A stretch of DNA of 64,000 nucleotides from Hymenobacter radiodurans (GTDB lineage: Bacteria; Bacteroidota; Bacteroidia; Cytophagales; Hymenobacteraceae), in NCBI RefSeq assembly GCF_004355185.1, contig NZ_CP037922.1, positions 3,256,001 to 3,320,000 of the forward strand, written 5' to 3'. This document shows, in pieces, positions 9,710 to 17,977 of the stretch (position 1 is its first letter; each line of letters opens with the position of its first letter). The position numbers and the translations under genes were made by a program. The notes beneath the pieces were generated by a model. That model was not told where the DNA came from, did no database searches, and saw only the letters and a list, made by a program, of their open reading frames with translations.

Positions 9710-10105
9710 ATGCAAAAGCCCTCAAACGCGTTTATTGCGGCTTCCTGGATAGCCTTGCTGGCGGGCGTCGTTGCGTACAATGTTGGCCTATGGAATGCCA
9801 ATATGCAGCTGAACGAAAAAGGCTATTATTTCACCGTATTGATGTACGGGCTGTTTTCGGTTATCTCCCTGCAGAAATCGGTGCGCGATCAATTGGAGGG
9901 AATACCCGTGACCAACCTGTATTATGGTCTGAGCTGGTTTTCTACGCTGCTTACAATTACGCTCCTCATTATTGGGTTATGGAATGCTACGCTGACCTTA
10001 AGCGAGAAGGGATTTTATGCGATGTCGTTTTTGCTGAGCTTGTTTGCGGCCATTGCCGTGCAGAAGAATACCCGCGACAGCCGTGACACTGGCGCACAGC
10101 TGTAA
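9710..10105 (+). CDS. YiaA/YiaB-type small inner-membrane protein
   Basis: Starting at the ATG at 9710, the product is 131 residues with four hydrophobic helices in two similar halves. Each half contains a GLWNA motif ([17 protein letters not shown] and [18 protein letters not shown]), which marks the YiaA/YiaB duplication family. The function of this family is unknown. An in-frame extension to 9644 exists, but it lacks the family pattern. Confidence 0.88.
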   Translation: MQKPSNAFIAASWIALLAGVVAYNVGLWNANMQLNEKGYYFTVLMYGLFSVISLQKSVRDQLEGIPVTNLYYGLSWFSTLLTITLLIIGLWNATLTLSEKGFYAMSFLLSLFAAIAVQKNTRDSRDTGAQL

Positions 10106-10150
10106 ATTCCCAACTCTGTCAGGCAGGACTTCCCCCATTTTCCTTCCCCG

Positions 10151-10158
10151 TATCTTTG
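10151..10158 (+). promoter_or_regulatory. Perfect TAnnTTTG -7 box before the rluF-like gene
   Basis: TATCTTTG matches the Bacteroidetes -7 consensus, but no clear TTTG -33 element lies at the expected spacing. The predicted start of transcription falls at or inside the hairpin that begins at 10159. Confidence 0.5.
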
Positions 10159-10192
10159 CGACCCGCCGACACCTTCGGCGGGTCGTTTTTTT
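10159..10192 (+). terminator. Rho-independent-type hairpin immediately after the -7 box
   Basis: CGACCCGCCG, then ACACCTT, then CGGCGGGTCG, then seven T residues. It may end the YiaA-type gene 55 bp upstream. It also lies where the next transcript would begin, so it could act as an attenuator. Confidence 0.7.
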
Positions 10193-10214
10193 CTGGCCTT
10201 CAACTTTGCCCCCC

Positions 10215-11272
10215 ATGTCTACCCGTCTCAATAAATACATCAGCGAAAGCGGCGTCTGCTCCCGGCGCGAAGCCGACAAGTTCATTGAGCAGGGCAGCGT
10301 GTTTGTGAACGGCAAACGGGCCAGCATCGGCGACCAGGTAACCGAGAAAGACCGCGTGGTGGTGAACGGCAGCCTTATTGAGCCCCGCGCCCCCGAAGAT
10401 GCCATTTACATTGCCTTCAATAAGCCCCCCGGGATCACCAGCACCACCGAAACCAGCGTTAAAGACAACATCATCCGCTACATTAAGCATAGCGAGCGGA
10501 TTTTCCCCATCGGCCGCCTGGATAAAGACTCGCAGGGCTTGATTCTGCTGACCAGCAACGGCGACATCGTCAACAAGATTCTGCGGGCCGGCAACAAGCA
10601 CGAGAAGGAGTACATCGTGATGGTAGACAAGCCCATTAGCGACAGCTTTATCGAAGGCATGCGTGGCGGGGTGCCCATTATGGGCATCATGACCCAGAAA
10701 TGCGAGGTAAAGAAGGAAACCAACTACATTTTCCGCATTACACTCATTCAGGGAATGAACCGCCAGATCCGGAAGATGTGCGAGCATTTCGGCTATGAAG
10801 TGGTGCAGCTGGAGCGCATTCGGGTAATGAACATCACGCTCAAAGGCCTCGGCGTAGGCGACTGGCGCGAATTGACCGAAAAGGAGCTGGACGGCATTAT
10901 GAAGATGACCGAAGGCTCATCGGGCACCAAAGAAGCCTCGCTGCCGAAGCGCCGCGTGGGTCCGCCTACAACGGCCTGGAGTAGTCGTTTAGCTCGCTTC
11001 AGTGAGGGGGAAAGCGATGAGCGGCCGGCCCGCAAATCAGCTGGCGCTGGTGCTAAATCTTCGGCTCGGCCCGCCGCTGCTAGCGCTAAACCTGGGCGCA
11101 AACCTGTCTCAGGCAAACCGAAGGTAACGGGCGCCGGAGCAGCTTTTGGTGCAGAAAAGCCCCCAGAAAATCAACGCGCCCCAGCGGTCCTGGCTCGAAG
11201 CATAAGCCGGCAGCGAAAACGCTGAACCGCGCTCCAAAAGGCAACGCTGGGCGTCGGGGCAGCAGCCGGTAA
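10215..11272 (+). CDS. RluF/RluB-family 23S rRNA pseudouridine synthase (C-terminal tail frameshifted)
   Basis: An S4-domain pseudouridine synthase. The S4 RNA-binding domain covers residues 1-60 ([20 protein letters not shown]). The catalytic domain carries the Asp motif [15 protein letters not shown] and ends near [13 protein letters not shown]. The overall pattern fits the RluF branch, which modifies a 23S rRNA uridine in E. coli. As written, the frame stops at 11225. Restoring one C to the run at 11160-11164 instead gives a basic Lys/Arg/Pro tail ending at 11272 (about 352 residues). This suits the low-complexity basic tails common on these enzymes. The catalytic part is unaffected. The start is at the ATG at 10215. 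Confidence 0.9.
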
Positions 11273-11336
11273 GGGAGTTACGTTATAGTTAAGTAGTATA
11301 TACAAGTAAGCCTTAAAAGGCATTTGATTGTCTCAC

Positions 11337-11441
11337 AGCAAGGAACGTCATGCAGCGCGCAGCGAAGCATCTCGCTCGCTTCGTTGTTTAGCTTGGCAAC
11401 ATCAGCACGCAAGATGCTCTGCTCTGCATGACGTTCTTTGC
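11337..11441. repeat. Inverted-repeat element of the GTCATGC family
   Basis: The left arm begins AGCAAGGAACGTCATGCAG and the right arm ends CTGCATGACGTTCTTTGCT. They are near-perfect reverse complements about 105 bp end to end, with further partial pairing inside (GCATCT and AGATGC). No coding capacity. It lies between the rluF-like gene and the acetyltransferase. A related copy lies at 19208-19304. Confidence 0.8.
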
Positions 11442-11460
11442 TATCCACATATACTGACTC

Positions 11461-12006
11461 ATGCCTACTGCTCTTGAGCAAATGCTTGCTGGCGAACTGT
11501 ATCTGGCCAACGACCCGGAACTGGTAGCGGCCCGCCAGCGCGCCAAAGCCTTGTGTCACCGCTACAATCAGCAGCCTTTGGAGCTAGACCGTGCCGTGCT
11601 GGCCGAGCTATTTGGTTACGAAACAGATGCTTACATCGAGGCTCCCCTGCGCTGCGATTATGGCTTTAATATTCAGCTGGGCCGAAATTTCTACGCCAAC
11701 TACAACGTCACCATTCTGGATTGCGCGCCGGTACGCATCGGCGATAATGTGTTTGTGGCGCCCAATGTGGTGCTGAGCACGGCGGGCCATCCGGTGGAGG
11801 CGGGTCCGCGCATAGCCGGTTGGGAATTTGCCCGCCCTATTACCATCGGCGATAATGTGTGGCTGGGCGCAGGCGTCATCGTGTTGCCCGGCGTAACGAT
11901 TGGCTCCGGCACTACCATCGGAGCCGGCAGCGTGGTGACGCGGGACATTCCAGCCAATTCGGTGGCTGTGGGTAATCCGTGTCGCGTGATTCGAGCTGCT
12001 TTCTAA
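11461..12006 (+). CDS. Maltose/galactoside-type sugar O-acetyltransferase
   Basis: A 181-residue left-handed beta-helix acetyltransferase of the LacA/Maa/NodL group. The N-terminal Mac domain is visible (MLAGELYLANDPELVAARQRAK). Hexapeptide repeats follow (FGYNIQLG-like YGFNIQLGRNFYANYN, PVRIGDNVFVAPNVVL). The catalytic His is expected in STAGHPVE. Such enzymes transfer acetyl from acetyl-CoA to a sugar hydroxyl. The natural acceptor is unknown. It starts 20 bp after the end of a GTCATGC repeat. Confidence 0.93.
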   Translation: MPTALEQMLAGELYLANDPELVAARQRAKALCHRYNQQPLELDRAVLAELFGYETDAYIEAPLRCDYGFNIQLGRNFYANYNVTILDCAPVRIGDNVFVAPNVVLSTAGHPVEAGPRIAGWEFARPITIGDNVWLGAGVIVLPGVTIGSGTTIGAGSVVTRDIPANSVAVGNPCRVIRAAF

Positions 12007-12141
12007 AGCCGGTAGTAAACAATCCAAGAATTAGGGAGACTTTCGCAAAGTGAGTGATATTCAGCCTGTGCTACTCTACTTACAGCTTTAATAAATTAAA
12101 CGTTTTTAAAATCACCTCTAGCAAACACTGTTTTACCCGCT

Positions 12142-12621
12142 TTGGAACAGCCTTACAATAACTATAGAGTAGGATTTCGAAGAGTAATAGCTGCCTTATT
12201 TGACGGAGCTGTAGTTGCCACTCCTTTATTAGCTATATCCGCGAATACTGGTATTACTGAGGAAGACTCCGTAGCTCTCTTTGTTGCTAGCCACATAATT
12301 CCCATTGTGTATTCTGTCCTCATGCACTATAAGTACGGGCAAACATTGGGGAAAATGGCTGTAGGTATCAAAGTAATTGACGTTAGTGAAACCCGTGGAA
12401 TAAGTCTTAAACAGGCTATTTTAAGAGATAGCGCCTGGATTGTTCTACAGACCTTCAGCTTGCTTAGTATAGGTGGTAGTATAACACAGAGCGCCAGTTC
12501 GCTGTGGGCTCTCACTGAGATTATTACTATGTTCACAAACAGTAAGCGCAGGGCTCTTCACGATTTTATTGCGGGTACAGTAGTAGTAAGAGTGAAGGCA
12601 GCTGATAGCGTGATAGCTTAA
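12142..12621 (+). CDS. RDD-family membrane protein
   Basis: About 159 residues with three hydrophobic segments and the RDD pattern: GFRRVIAALFDGAVV near the start, YGQTLGKMAVGIKV in the middle, and KRRALHDFIAGTVVV at the end. RDD proteins are of unsettled function; some have been linked to ion transport. No ATG precedes the conserved start in frame, so the TTG at 12142 is the most likely initiator. The coding sequence is noticeably richer in A and T than its neighbours, which may indicate later acquisition. Confidence 0.82.
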   Translation: MEQPYNNYRVGFRRVIAALFDGAVVATPLLAISANTGITEEDSVALFVASHIIPIVYSVLMHYKYGQTLGKMAVGIKVIDVSETRGISLKQAILRDSAWIVLQTFSLLSIGGSITQSASSLWALTEIITMFTNSKRRALHDFIAGTVVVRVKAADSVIA

Positions 12622-12657
12622 AATCGGCTACCTTATTCTTTCAGTTATTTAAACCCC

Positions 12658-13112
12658 ATGTCTGCCAGCTTCCTCGCCCCCCCTGTCCATACTGCTCTGG
12701 TGGCCCGGATTCAGGCTTTAACGCCTGCTAGTCAGCGGCGATGGGGGCAAATGACCGTGGGGCAAATGCTGGTGCATTGCGCCGATCAGCTACGGGTAAG
12801 TCGGGGGAGAAAGCCATTACTTCCTTGCGGATACCAGGCTTTCTGAAACCCTTGGTAAAGTGGTTTTTCGTCACGCGCCTAAAACGGTTTAAGCCGAACA
12901 TGCAAACGATGAAAGAGCTGGATGCAAACGCTGGCATGACGCCACCCACCACCTTCGAGGCCGACCGCCAAACGCTGCTCGATCTGCTCGATCCGGCGAA
13001 GTATAGTTTGTCTGGGGTAGAGCATCCGGTATTTGGGCATTTGTCGCGTAAGGAGTTTGGGGAGGTTACGTGGAAGCACCTCGATCATCATTTGCGCCAG
13101 TTTGGCGTGTAG
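12658..13112 (+). pseudogene. DUF1569-like small protein, frameshifted
   Basis: The first frame carries LTPASQRRWGQMTVGQMLVHCADQL, typical of the DinB/DUF1569 fold, then diverges. The -1 frame continues with EKAITSLRIPGFLKPLVKW, then HPVFGHLSRKEFGEVTWKHL and HLRQFGV at the end. Adding one G to the run of five at 12803-12807 joins SRG to EKAITS (about 151 residues). DUF1569 proteins are DinB-like four-helix bundles that may bind a metal through histidines (here HCADQ and KHLDHH). No substrate is known. Confidence 0.82.
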
Positions 13113-13238
13113 AGGCTTGCTTCTACTTTGCTGTTGCGCTGAGCGATACAGCTGCGGTTGAGTGCATGCTTTAAGTCAGTAGCGCTTGGCTAATGCTGCT
13201 TCAACTGCTTAAACATCATCTCAACCCACTTTCCTCCT

Positions 13239-13290
13239 TATCTTGCAGTCCGCCCAAGCCGCCATTAGGGTGCTGAGCGGACTATTTTTT
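13239..13290 (+). promoter_or_regulatory. -7 box and terminator-like hairpin upstream of bioB
   Basis: TATCTTGC at 13239-13246 resembles the TAnnTTTG box. It is followed at once by GTCCGC, a loop of about 22 nt, GCGGAC and TATTTTTTG. The layout of -7 box, hairpin, T-run and then gene repeats that seen before the rluF-like gene and before 20895. It could be the upstream gene's terminator or a bioB leader attenuator. I saw no convincing BirA palindrome. Confidence 0.45.
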
Positions 13291-13319
13291 GCCCCCCGCA
13301 ACCCTCAACCACCCCCTTC

Positions 13320-14324
13320 ATGCTCCGCACTGACTGGACCCTCGACGAAGTAAAAGCTCTGTATCACCAGCCCGTGCTGGAACTCGTGACCCAGGCCGCG
13401 GCCGTGCACCAGGCCAACCAATCGACCGGCGAAGTACAGGTATGTACCCTGCTGTCGGTAAAAACTGGCGGCTGCCCCGAAGATTGTTCTTACTGCCCCC
13501 AGGCTGCCAGATACCACACCGGTGTAGAGGTACACGCGTTGCTGAAGGATGAAGTGGTGCTGGACGCCGCGCGCCGCGCCAAAGACTCGGGCAGCACCCG
13601 CTTTTGCATGGGCGCCGCTTGGCGCGAAGTGCGCGACAACCGCGACTTTGACCGCGTGCTGGGCATGGTGACGCAGGTAAACGATATGGGCCTAGAAGTG
13701 TGCTGCACGCTTGGCATGATCAACGAATACCAGGCCGAGCGTCTCAAGCAAGCTGGCCTTTACGCCTACAATCACAACCTCGACACCAGTCGCGAAAAGT
13801 ACGACGACATCATCACCACCCGTACTTACGACGACCGCCTGAACACGCTCGAAAACGTGCGCCAAGCCGGTATTTCGGTGTGCTCGGGGGGCATTATTGG
13901 CCTCGGCGAAACCGATGAAGACCGCATTGCCATGCTGCACACGCTGGCCACGCTGCCCGCTCACCCCGAGTCGGTGCCGGTAAATGCGCTGGTGCCCGTA
14001 GCCGGCACCCCACTGGCCGATCAGCCCCGCGTAAGCGTATGGGAGATGCTGCGCATGATTGCCACCGCCCGCATTCTGATGCCCCGCACAATGGTGCGTC
14101 TATCGGCAGGTCGGCAGGAAATGCCAGTGAGTGAGCAGGCGCTATGCTTTTTAGCGGGCGCTAACTCTATCTTCTCGGGAGAGAAACTATTGACTACCCC
14201 GAACCCCGATTTTGACGCCGACAAGCAAATGTTCGCGACGCTGGGTCTGAAGCCGCGCAAGTCGTTCAAAGACATGCCGCAAGGCGCTACAGTGTTGAGC
14301 CGGGAGGCTTCTGTAGAGGCCTAA
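13320..14324 (+). CDS. bioB: Biotin synthase BioB
   Basis: A radical-SAM enzyme that inserts sulfur into dethiobiotin, the last step of biotin synthesis. The 334-residue length is normal. The [4Fe-4S] cluster motif CxxxCxxC is Cys52, Cys56 and Cys59 ([12 protein letters not shown]). Conserved segments include [17 protein letters not shown] and [10 protein letters not shown], and the arginine in MVRLSAGR that binds the auxiliary 2Fe-2S cluster. The start is at the ATG at 13320. It opens a co-directional biotin cluster but is separated from bioF by a 160-bp inverted-repeat element. Confidence 0.97.
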   Translation: MLRTDWTLDEVKALYHQPVLELVTQAAAVHQANQSTGEVQVCTLLSVKTGGCPEDCSYCPQAARYHTGVEVHALLKDEVVLDAARRAKDSGSTRFCMGAAWREVRDNRDFDRVLGMVTQVNDMGLEVCCTLGMINEYQAERLKQAGLYAYNHNLDTSREKYDDIITTRTYDDRLNTLENVRQAGISVCSGGIIGLGETDEDRIAMLHTLATLPAHPESVPVNALVPVAGTPLADQPRVSVWEMLRMIATARILMPRTMVRLSAGRQEMPVSEQALCFLAGANSIFSGEKLLTTPNPDFDADKQMFATLGLKPRKSFKDMPQGATVLSREASVEA

Positions 14325-14346
14325 GAATTAAGGTAAATATTAGAAA

Positions 14347-14505
14347 ACTAGAACAGCTAGCTCCCCTCCTCAGCTGAGGAGGGGTTGGGGTGGTTGGCCA
14401 ATCATTGAACGACACTAGATCTAGTTTTTAGTTCTAACATCGTTCCGCCGTTTTCAACCACCCCCAACCCCTCCTCAGCTGAGGAGGGGAGCTAGCTGTT
14501 TTAGT
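14347..14505. repeat. Inverted-repeat element, CAGCTG family, copy 1
   Basis: Two roughly 50-bp arms, ACTAGAACAGCTAGCTCCCC... and its reverse complement, flank a 58-bp centre that contains the palindrome ACTAGATCTAGT. Each arm also contains the perfect local palindrome CCTCCTCAGCTGAGGAGG. The arms differ by one base in a G/C run (GGGG against CCCCC). No open reading frame. It lies between bioB and bioF. A homologous copy occurs between lysC and lysA at 32304-32474. Confidence 0.88.
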
Positions 14506-14555
14506 CTTTAGTGGTAAAAGTTGCGGCCCCTTCCTGCATTATTCTAGCTAGCAAA

Positions 14556-15713
14556 ATGCCCCCCACTCTACTCCTTCAGCGCCTTGCCCAACAGCTGGCC
14601 CAGCGCGAAGCGGCTGGCACCCGCCGTCGCCTCACGGTAGCTGAGCCGGGCCGGATAGATTTTAGCTCCAACGATTACCTTGGTTTGGCTCAAAGCGGCG
14701 CTTTGCAGGCAGCACTACAGCAAGCAGTAACTGAAAAAAGCCCCCCAGCCGCCGGCAGCACCGGCTCACGCCTACTCACGGGCAACTCGGTGGCGGCTGA
14801 AGCGCTAGAAGCGCAGCTAGCCGACTTTCACCGGGCGGAAGCAATACTACTCTTTAACTCCGGCTACGCAGCCAACCTGGGATTCTTCGCTGCCGTGCCC
14901 CGGCGCGGCGACACCATTTTCTACGACGAGGCCAGCCACGCCTCCGTGAAGGATGGCATCCGGGGCAGCTTCGCCACGGCCTACAGCTTTCGTCACAATG
15001 ATTCAGGTGACCTAGAGAGGCGACTAAATAGAGCGACGGGGGCCATTTTTGTAGCCGTGGAGGCGCTGTATTCTATGGATGGCGACCAGGCACCGCTGCG
15101 GGAGCTGGCGGCATTTTGCCAGCAGCGCGGCTTGTATCTGGTGGTGGATGAAGCACATACCAATGGAATTTATGGGCCGCGGGGAGAAGGTTTGGTGGTC
15201 GAATTAGGGCTTGAAGAGCAGGTATTTGCCCGCATCCTCACCTTTGGTAAAGCGCTAGGCAGTCAGGGGGCCTGTATTGCTGGCCCTCATGTGCTGCGCG
15301 ACTATCTACTGAATTTCAGTCGGCCGTTTATTTATACCACGGCGCTGCCTCCGCTGGCTGTTGCTACGTTGACTGCTGCCTACCACTTATTGCCTGCTAT
15401 GCAGCAGGAGCGGCAGCGGCTTTTTGCCCTTTCCGAATTACTGAAAACAAGGCTGAATGCAGTGTCTGGGCTACACGTGCCAGCGGCCAGCCACGTTATT
15501 CATCCGGTATTTTTCCCGCAGCACGCCGGACCGGCGCACGTGAAAGCAGTAGCTCAAGCCGCGCAAGCGCAGGGCTTTGACGTGCGCGCCATTTTGCCCC
15601 CCACCGTGCCCGCTGGCACCGAGCGCCTGCGGCTGATTGTGCACAGTTACAATACAGAAGCTGAAATTGAGGAGTTGGGGGACATTTTGAGCAAAGCAAT
15701 AATCCAACGATAG
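14556..15713 (+). CDS. bioF: 8-amino-7-oxononanoate synthase BioF
   Basis: A PLP-dependent alpha-oxoamine synthase that joins pimeloyl-ACP (or pimeloyl-CoA) and alanine. It is 385 residues from the ATG at 14556. Landmarks are DFSSNDYLGLA near the N-terminus, TGSRLLTGNS, DEASHASVKDG, the cofactor Asp/His region VVDEAHTNGIYGPRGEG, and the Schiff-base lysine in LTFGKALGSQGACI. The in-frame extension to 14511 runs into the repeat element and is not conserved. The start codon is embedded in an AAAATGCCCCCC tract. bioD begins 4 bp after the stop, so the two are co-transcribed. Confidence 0.95.
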   Translation: MPPTLLLQRLAQQLAQREAAGTRRRLTVAEPGRIDFSSNDYLGLAQSGALQAALQQAVTEKSPPAAGSTGSRLLTGNSVAAEALEAQLADFHRAEAILLFNSGYAANLGFFAAVPRRGDTIFYDEASHASVKDGIRGSFATAYSFRHNDSGDLERRLNRATGAIFVAVEALYSMDGDQAPLRELAAFCQQRGLYLVVDEAHTNGIYGPRGEGLVVELGLEEQVFARILTFGKALGSQGACIAGPHVLRDYLLNFSRPFIYTTALPPLAVATLTAAYHLLPAMQQERQRLFALSELLKTRLNAVSGLHVPAASHVIHPVFFPQHAGPAHVKAVAQAAQAQGFDVRAILPPTVPAGTERLRLIVHSYNTEAEIEELGDILSKAIIQR

Positions 15714-15717
15714 CCTA

Positions 15718-16373
15718 ATGATACCTGAGCGCTTATTCGTCACCGGCATTGGCACCGATGTAGGCAAAACCGTGGTGGCTGCCATCCTCACCGAAGCCCT
15801 GCAAGCCGACTATTGGAAGCCCGTGCAGGCTGGCCTCACTCCCACCACCGATACAGCCGAAGTGCGCCAGTTGGTCACCAACATAGTTTCTCGGTTTCAT
15901 CCCGAAGCTTACCGTTTGCAGTTGCCGGCCTCGCCCCACGCGGCAGCAGCAGCTGAAAATATTCGCATACAGCCCGAGCGCTTCACGTTGCCTCATACTA
16001 CTAATAGTCTGATTGTGGAGGGCGCTGGGGGCTTTTTGTACCGTTGGCGCCGGGCTTTCTGCTGGTCGATCTGCTGGCCCAACTGCAACTACCAACGGTG
16101 GTCGTTTCCCGGAATTATCTGGGCAGTATCAATCATACGCTGCTCACGCTGGAGGCTCTGCAACGCCGCGGGCTGCCCATTCGCGGACTGGTGTTTAACG
16201 GTGAAGCAACGCCGGCCACAGAGGAGTTTATTCTTCAGCACTCCGGCGTTCCGGCACTGCCGCGCCTGCGGCCGGAGCCGGTCATCAACGCAGCCGTGAT
16301 AAGTAGCTACGCGCAGGAGTTTCGGGCGTGGGGCCTCACCCCCGGCCCCTCTCCCAAAAAGAGGGGAGCCTGA
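15718..16373 (+). pseudogene. bioD: Dethiobiotin synthetase BioD, frameshifted and ending inside a repeat
   Basis: An ATP-dependent carboxylase that closes the ureido ring of dethiobiotin. The P-loop GTDVGKTVVAAIL lies near the N-terminus and the Lys-containing motif is WKPVQAG. The first frame reads LIVEGAGGFLYRW. Adding one G to the run of five at 16027-16031 gives LIVEGAGGLFVPLAPGFLLVDL, the conserved motif, and the protein then runs to 16373 (about 218 residues). The last dozen residues (GLTPGPSPKKRGA) are encoded by the left arm of a separate inverted repeat, so the native stop has been replaced. The frameshift looks like a sequence error. The repeat-derived tail looks real. Confidence 0.9.
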
Positions 16374-16594
16374 CGCTCGGCCTGCGCCGCACTTTCGGCT
16401 CGCGCCTCAAGTACGGCTACCAACTTCTATTAAAAAAGCTCCCCAGAAATATCTAGGAGCTTTTTCAAGCACTGCAAATACTACTGTGGAGATTAGTATT
16501 AGAGCGGTAGCGGTTGCGGAGGAGTGAGCCGACGGAGCCGCGCAGGCCGAGCGTCAGGCTCCCCTCTTTTTGGGAGAGGGGCCGGGGGTGAGGC
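16333..16594. repeat. Inverted-repeat element with perfect 55-bp arms between bioD and bioA
   Basis: GCCTCACCCCCGGCCCCTCT begins the left arm (16333-16387). Its exact reverse complement occupies 16540-16594. The roughly 150-bp interior contains a smaller hairpin. The CTCACCCCCGGCCCCTCTCC core is a repeat type I recognise as widespread in unrelated bacteria. No transposase is present, so this is a MITE-like or REP-like element. It covers the 3' end of bioD and reaches to 20 bp before the bioA start. Confidence 0.9.
16430..16466. terminator. Hairpin inside the repeat between bioD and bioA
   Basis: AAAAAGCTCC and GGAGCTTTTT form a 10-bp stem with A and T flanks on both sides. It could end transcription in either direction. 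It lies in the middle of the larger inverted repeat and would separate bioBFD from bioA transcription. Confidence 0.6.
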
Positions 16595-16601
16595 TAATTC
16601 T

Positions 16602-16609
16602 TACCTTTG
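16602..16609 (+). promoter_or_regulatory. Perfect TAnnTTTG box directly before bioA
   Basis: TACCTTTG ends 4 bp before the bioA ATG, so a transcript starting at the usual distance would be leaderless or nearly so. It sits just outside the right arm of the inverted repeat. No TTTG -33 element is seen at normal spacing. Confidence 0.5.
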
Positions 16610-16613
16610 CTCC

Positions 16614-17902
16614 ATGTCAACCTTAGCCGCCCGCGACCACGCCGTACTTTGGCACCCCTATACGCAAATGCAGACCGCGGCCCTGCCTATTCCCATTGTG
16701 CGCGGTGAGGGTGCCTGGCTCTATACCGAAGACGGCACCGCTTACCTCGATGGCATTTCCTCGTGGTGGGTAAATCTGCATGGGCACGCGCACCCACGCA
16801 TTGCGTCCCGCGTAGCCCAGCAGCTCCAGACCCTGGAGCACGTACTGTTTGCCGGCTTCACCCATCCACCCGCCGTGGAGCTAGCAGAGGGCCTATTGGA
16901 AATTTTGCCCCCCAACCAGCGGCGCATCTTCTATTCCGACAACGGCTCCACGGCCGTAGAAGTAGCCCTAAAAATGGCGTTGCAGTACCATCATAACCTT
17001 GGCCAGCCACGCCGCACCATTGTCGCTTTCCGCGACAGTTACCACGGCGACACGTTCGGAGCCATGGCGGTGAGCAGCCGGGGGCTTTTACGGCACCTTT
17101 TGCGCCTTTGCTTTTTGACGTAGCCTTTATCGATGTACCCGTGCCTGGTCGTGAGGTTGAAGCCCTTGCGCAGTTGGAAGCGGTGGCCGCCCAAGGCGAT
17201 GTAGCGGCGTTTATCTTCGAGCCGTTGCTGCTAGGCACGGCCGGCATGCTTACGTACTCAGCCGAGGCGCTGGATGAATTGCTTGGCTCCTGCCACCGCC
17301 ACGGCATTCTGGCTATTGCCGATGAAGTAATGACGGGCTTTGGACGAACCGGCCAGCTTTTCGCCTGCGACTACCTCGCCGAGCGCCCCGATATGGTTTG
17401 CTTGTCGAAGGGCCTCACGGGCGGCACAATGGCGCTGGGCGTCACGAGCTGCGCAGGGCCGGTGTATGACGCGTTTTTGAGCGATGACAAGCTTAAAACG
17501 TTCTTTCATGGCCACTCCTATACAGCCAATCCGGTGGCGTGCGCGGCCGGTCTGGCCAGTCTGGAGTTATTGCGCGACCCAGCCTGCGCGGCGAATATTG
17601 CACGTATGGCAACCGCGCATCAGGTGTTTCAGGCAGAAATAACTGGCCAGCCGGGCGTGCGCGACGTGCGCTTACTGGGCACAGTGCTGGCCGTAGAGTT
17701 TGAGGAAGCCGCTACCACCTCCTACTTCAGCAGCCTCCGCGACGAGCTCTACGAACTGGCCCTGCAACGCCGTGTGATATTGCGGCCCTTGGGGAACATC
17801 ATCTACCTCATGCCACCGTACTGCACCACCGATGCGGAGTTAAGCCTGCTTTACGATACGGTACGCGCCATGCGCGAGCTAGTAGTTGGTCGTAATCAGT
17901 AG
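16614..17902 (+). pseudogene. bioA: Adenosylmethionine-8-amino-7-oxononanoate aminotransferase BioA, frameshifted
   Basis: A PLP aminotransferase making 7,8-diaminononanoate with SAM as amino donor. The N-terminus is HAVLWHPYTQMQ, followed by DGISSWWVNLHGHAHP and FYSDNGSTAVEVALKMA. The first frame breaks after AVSSRG. Adding one G to the run of five at 17080-17084 gives AVSSRGAFTAPFAPLLFDVAF, after which the protein continues to 17902 (about 429 residues, normal length). The cofactor Asp lies in IADEVMTGFGRTG and the Schiff-base Lys in CLSKGLTGG. All catalytic parts are present, so an assembly error is more likely than loss. The start is the ATG at 16614. Confidence 0.92.
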
Positions 17903-17977
17903 AGTTGGGCCAAGTCATGTCTCAATGCACTAGCACTAGTGGCGTAGCTTGCGGCCCGATTGCGTTTAGTTTAATCC

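Noticed and set aside
14341..14515. An insertion sequence between bioB and bioF
   Set aside because: The element is about 160 bp with no room for a transposase. It is recorded as an inverted-repeat element.
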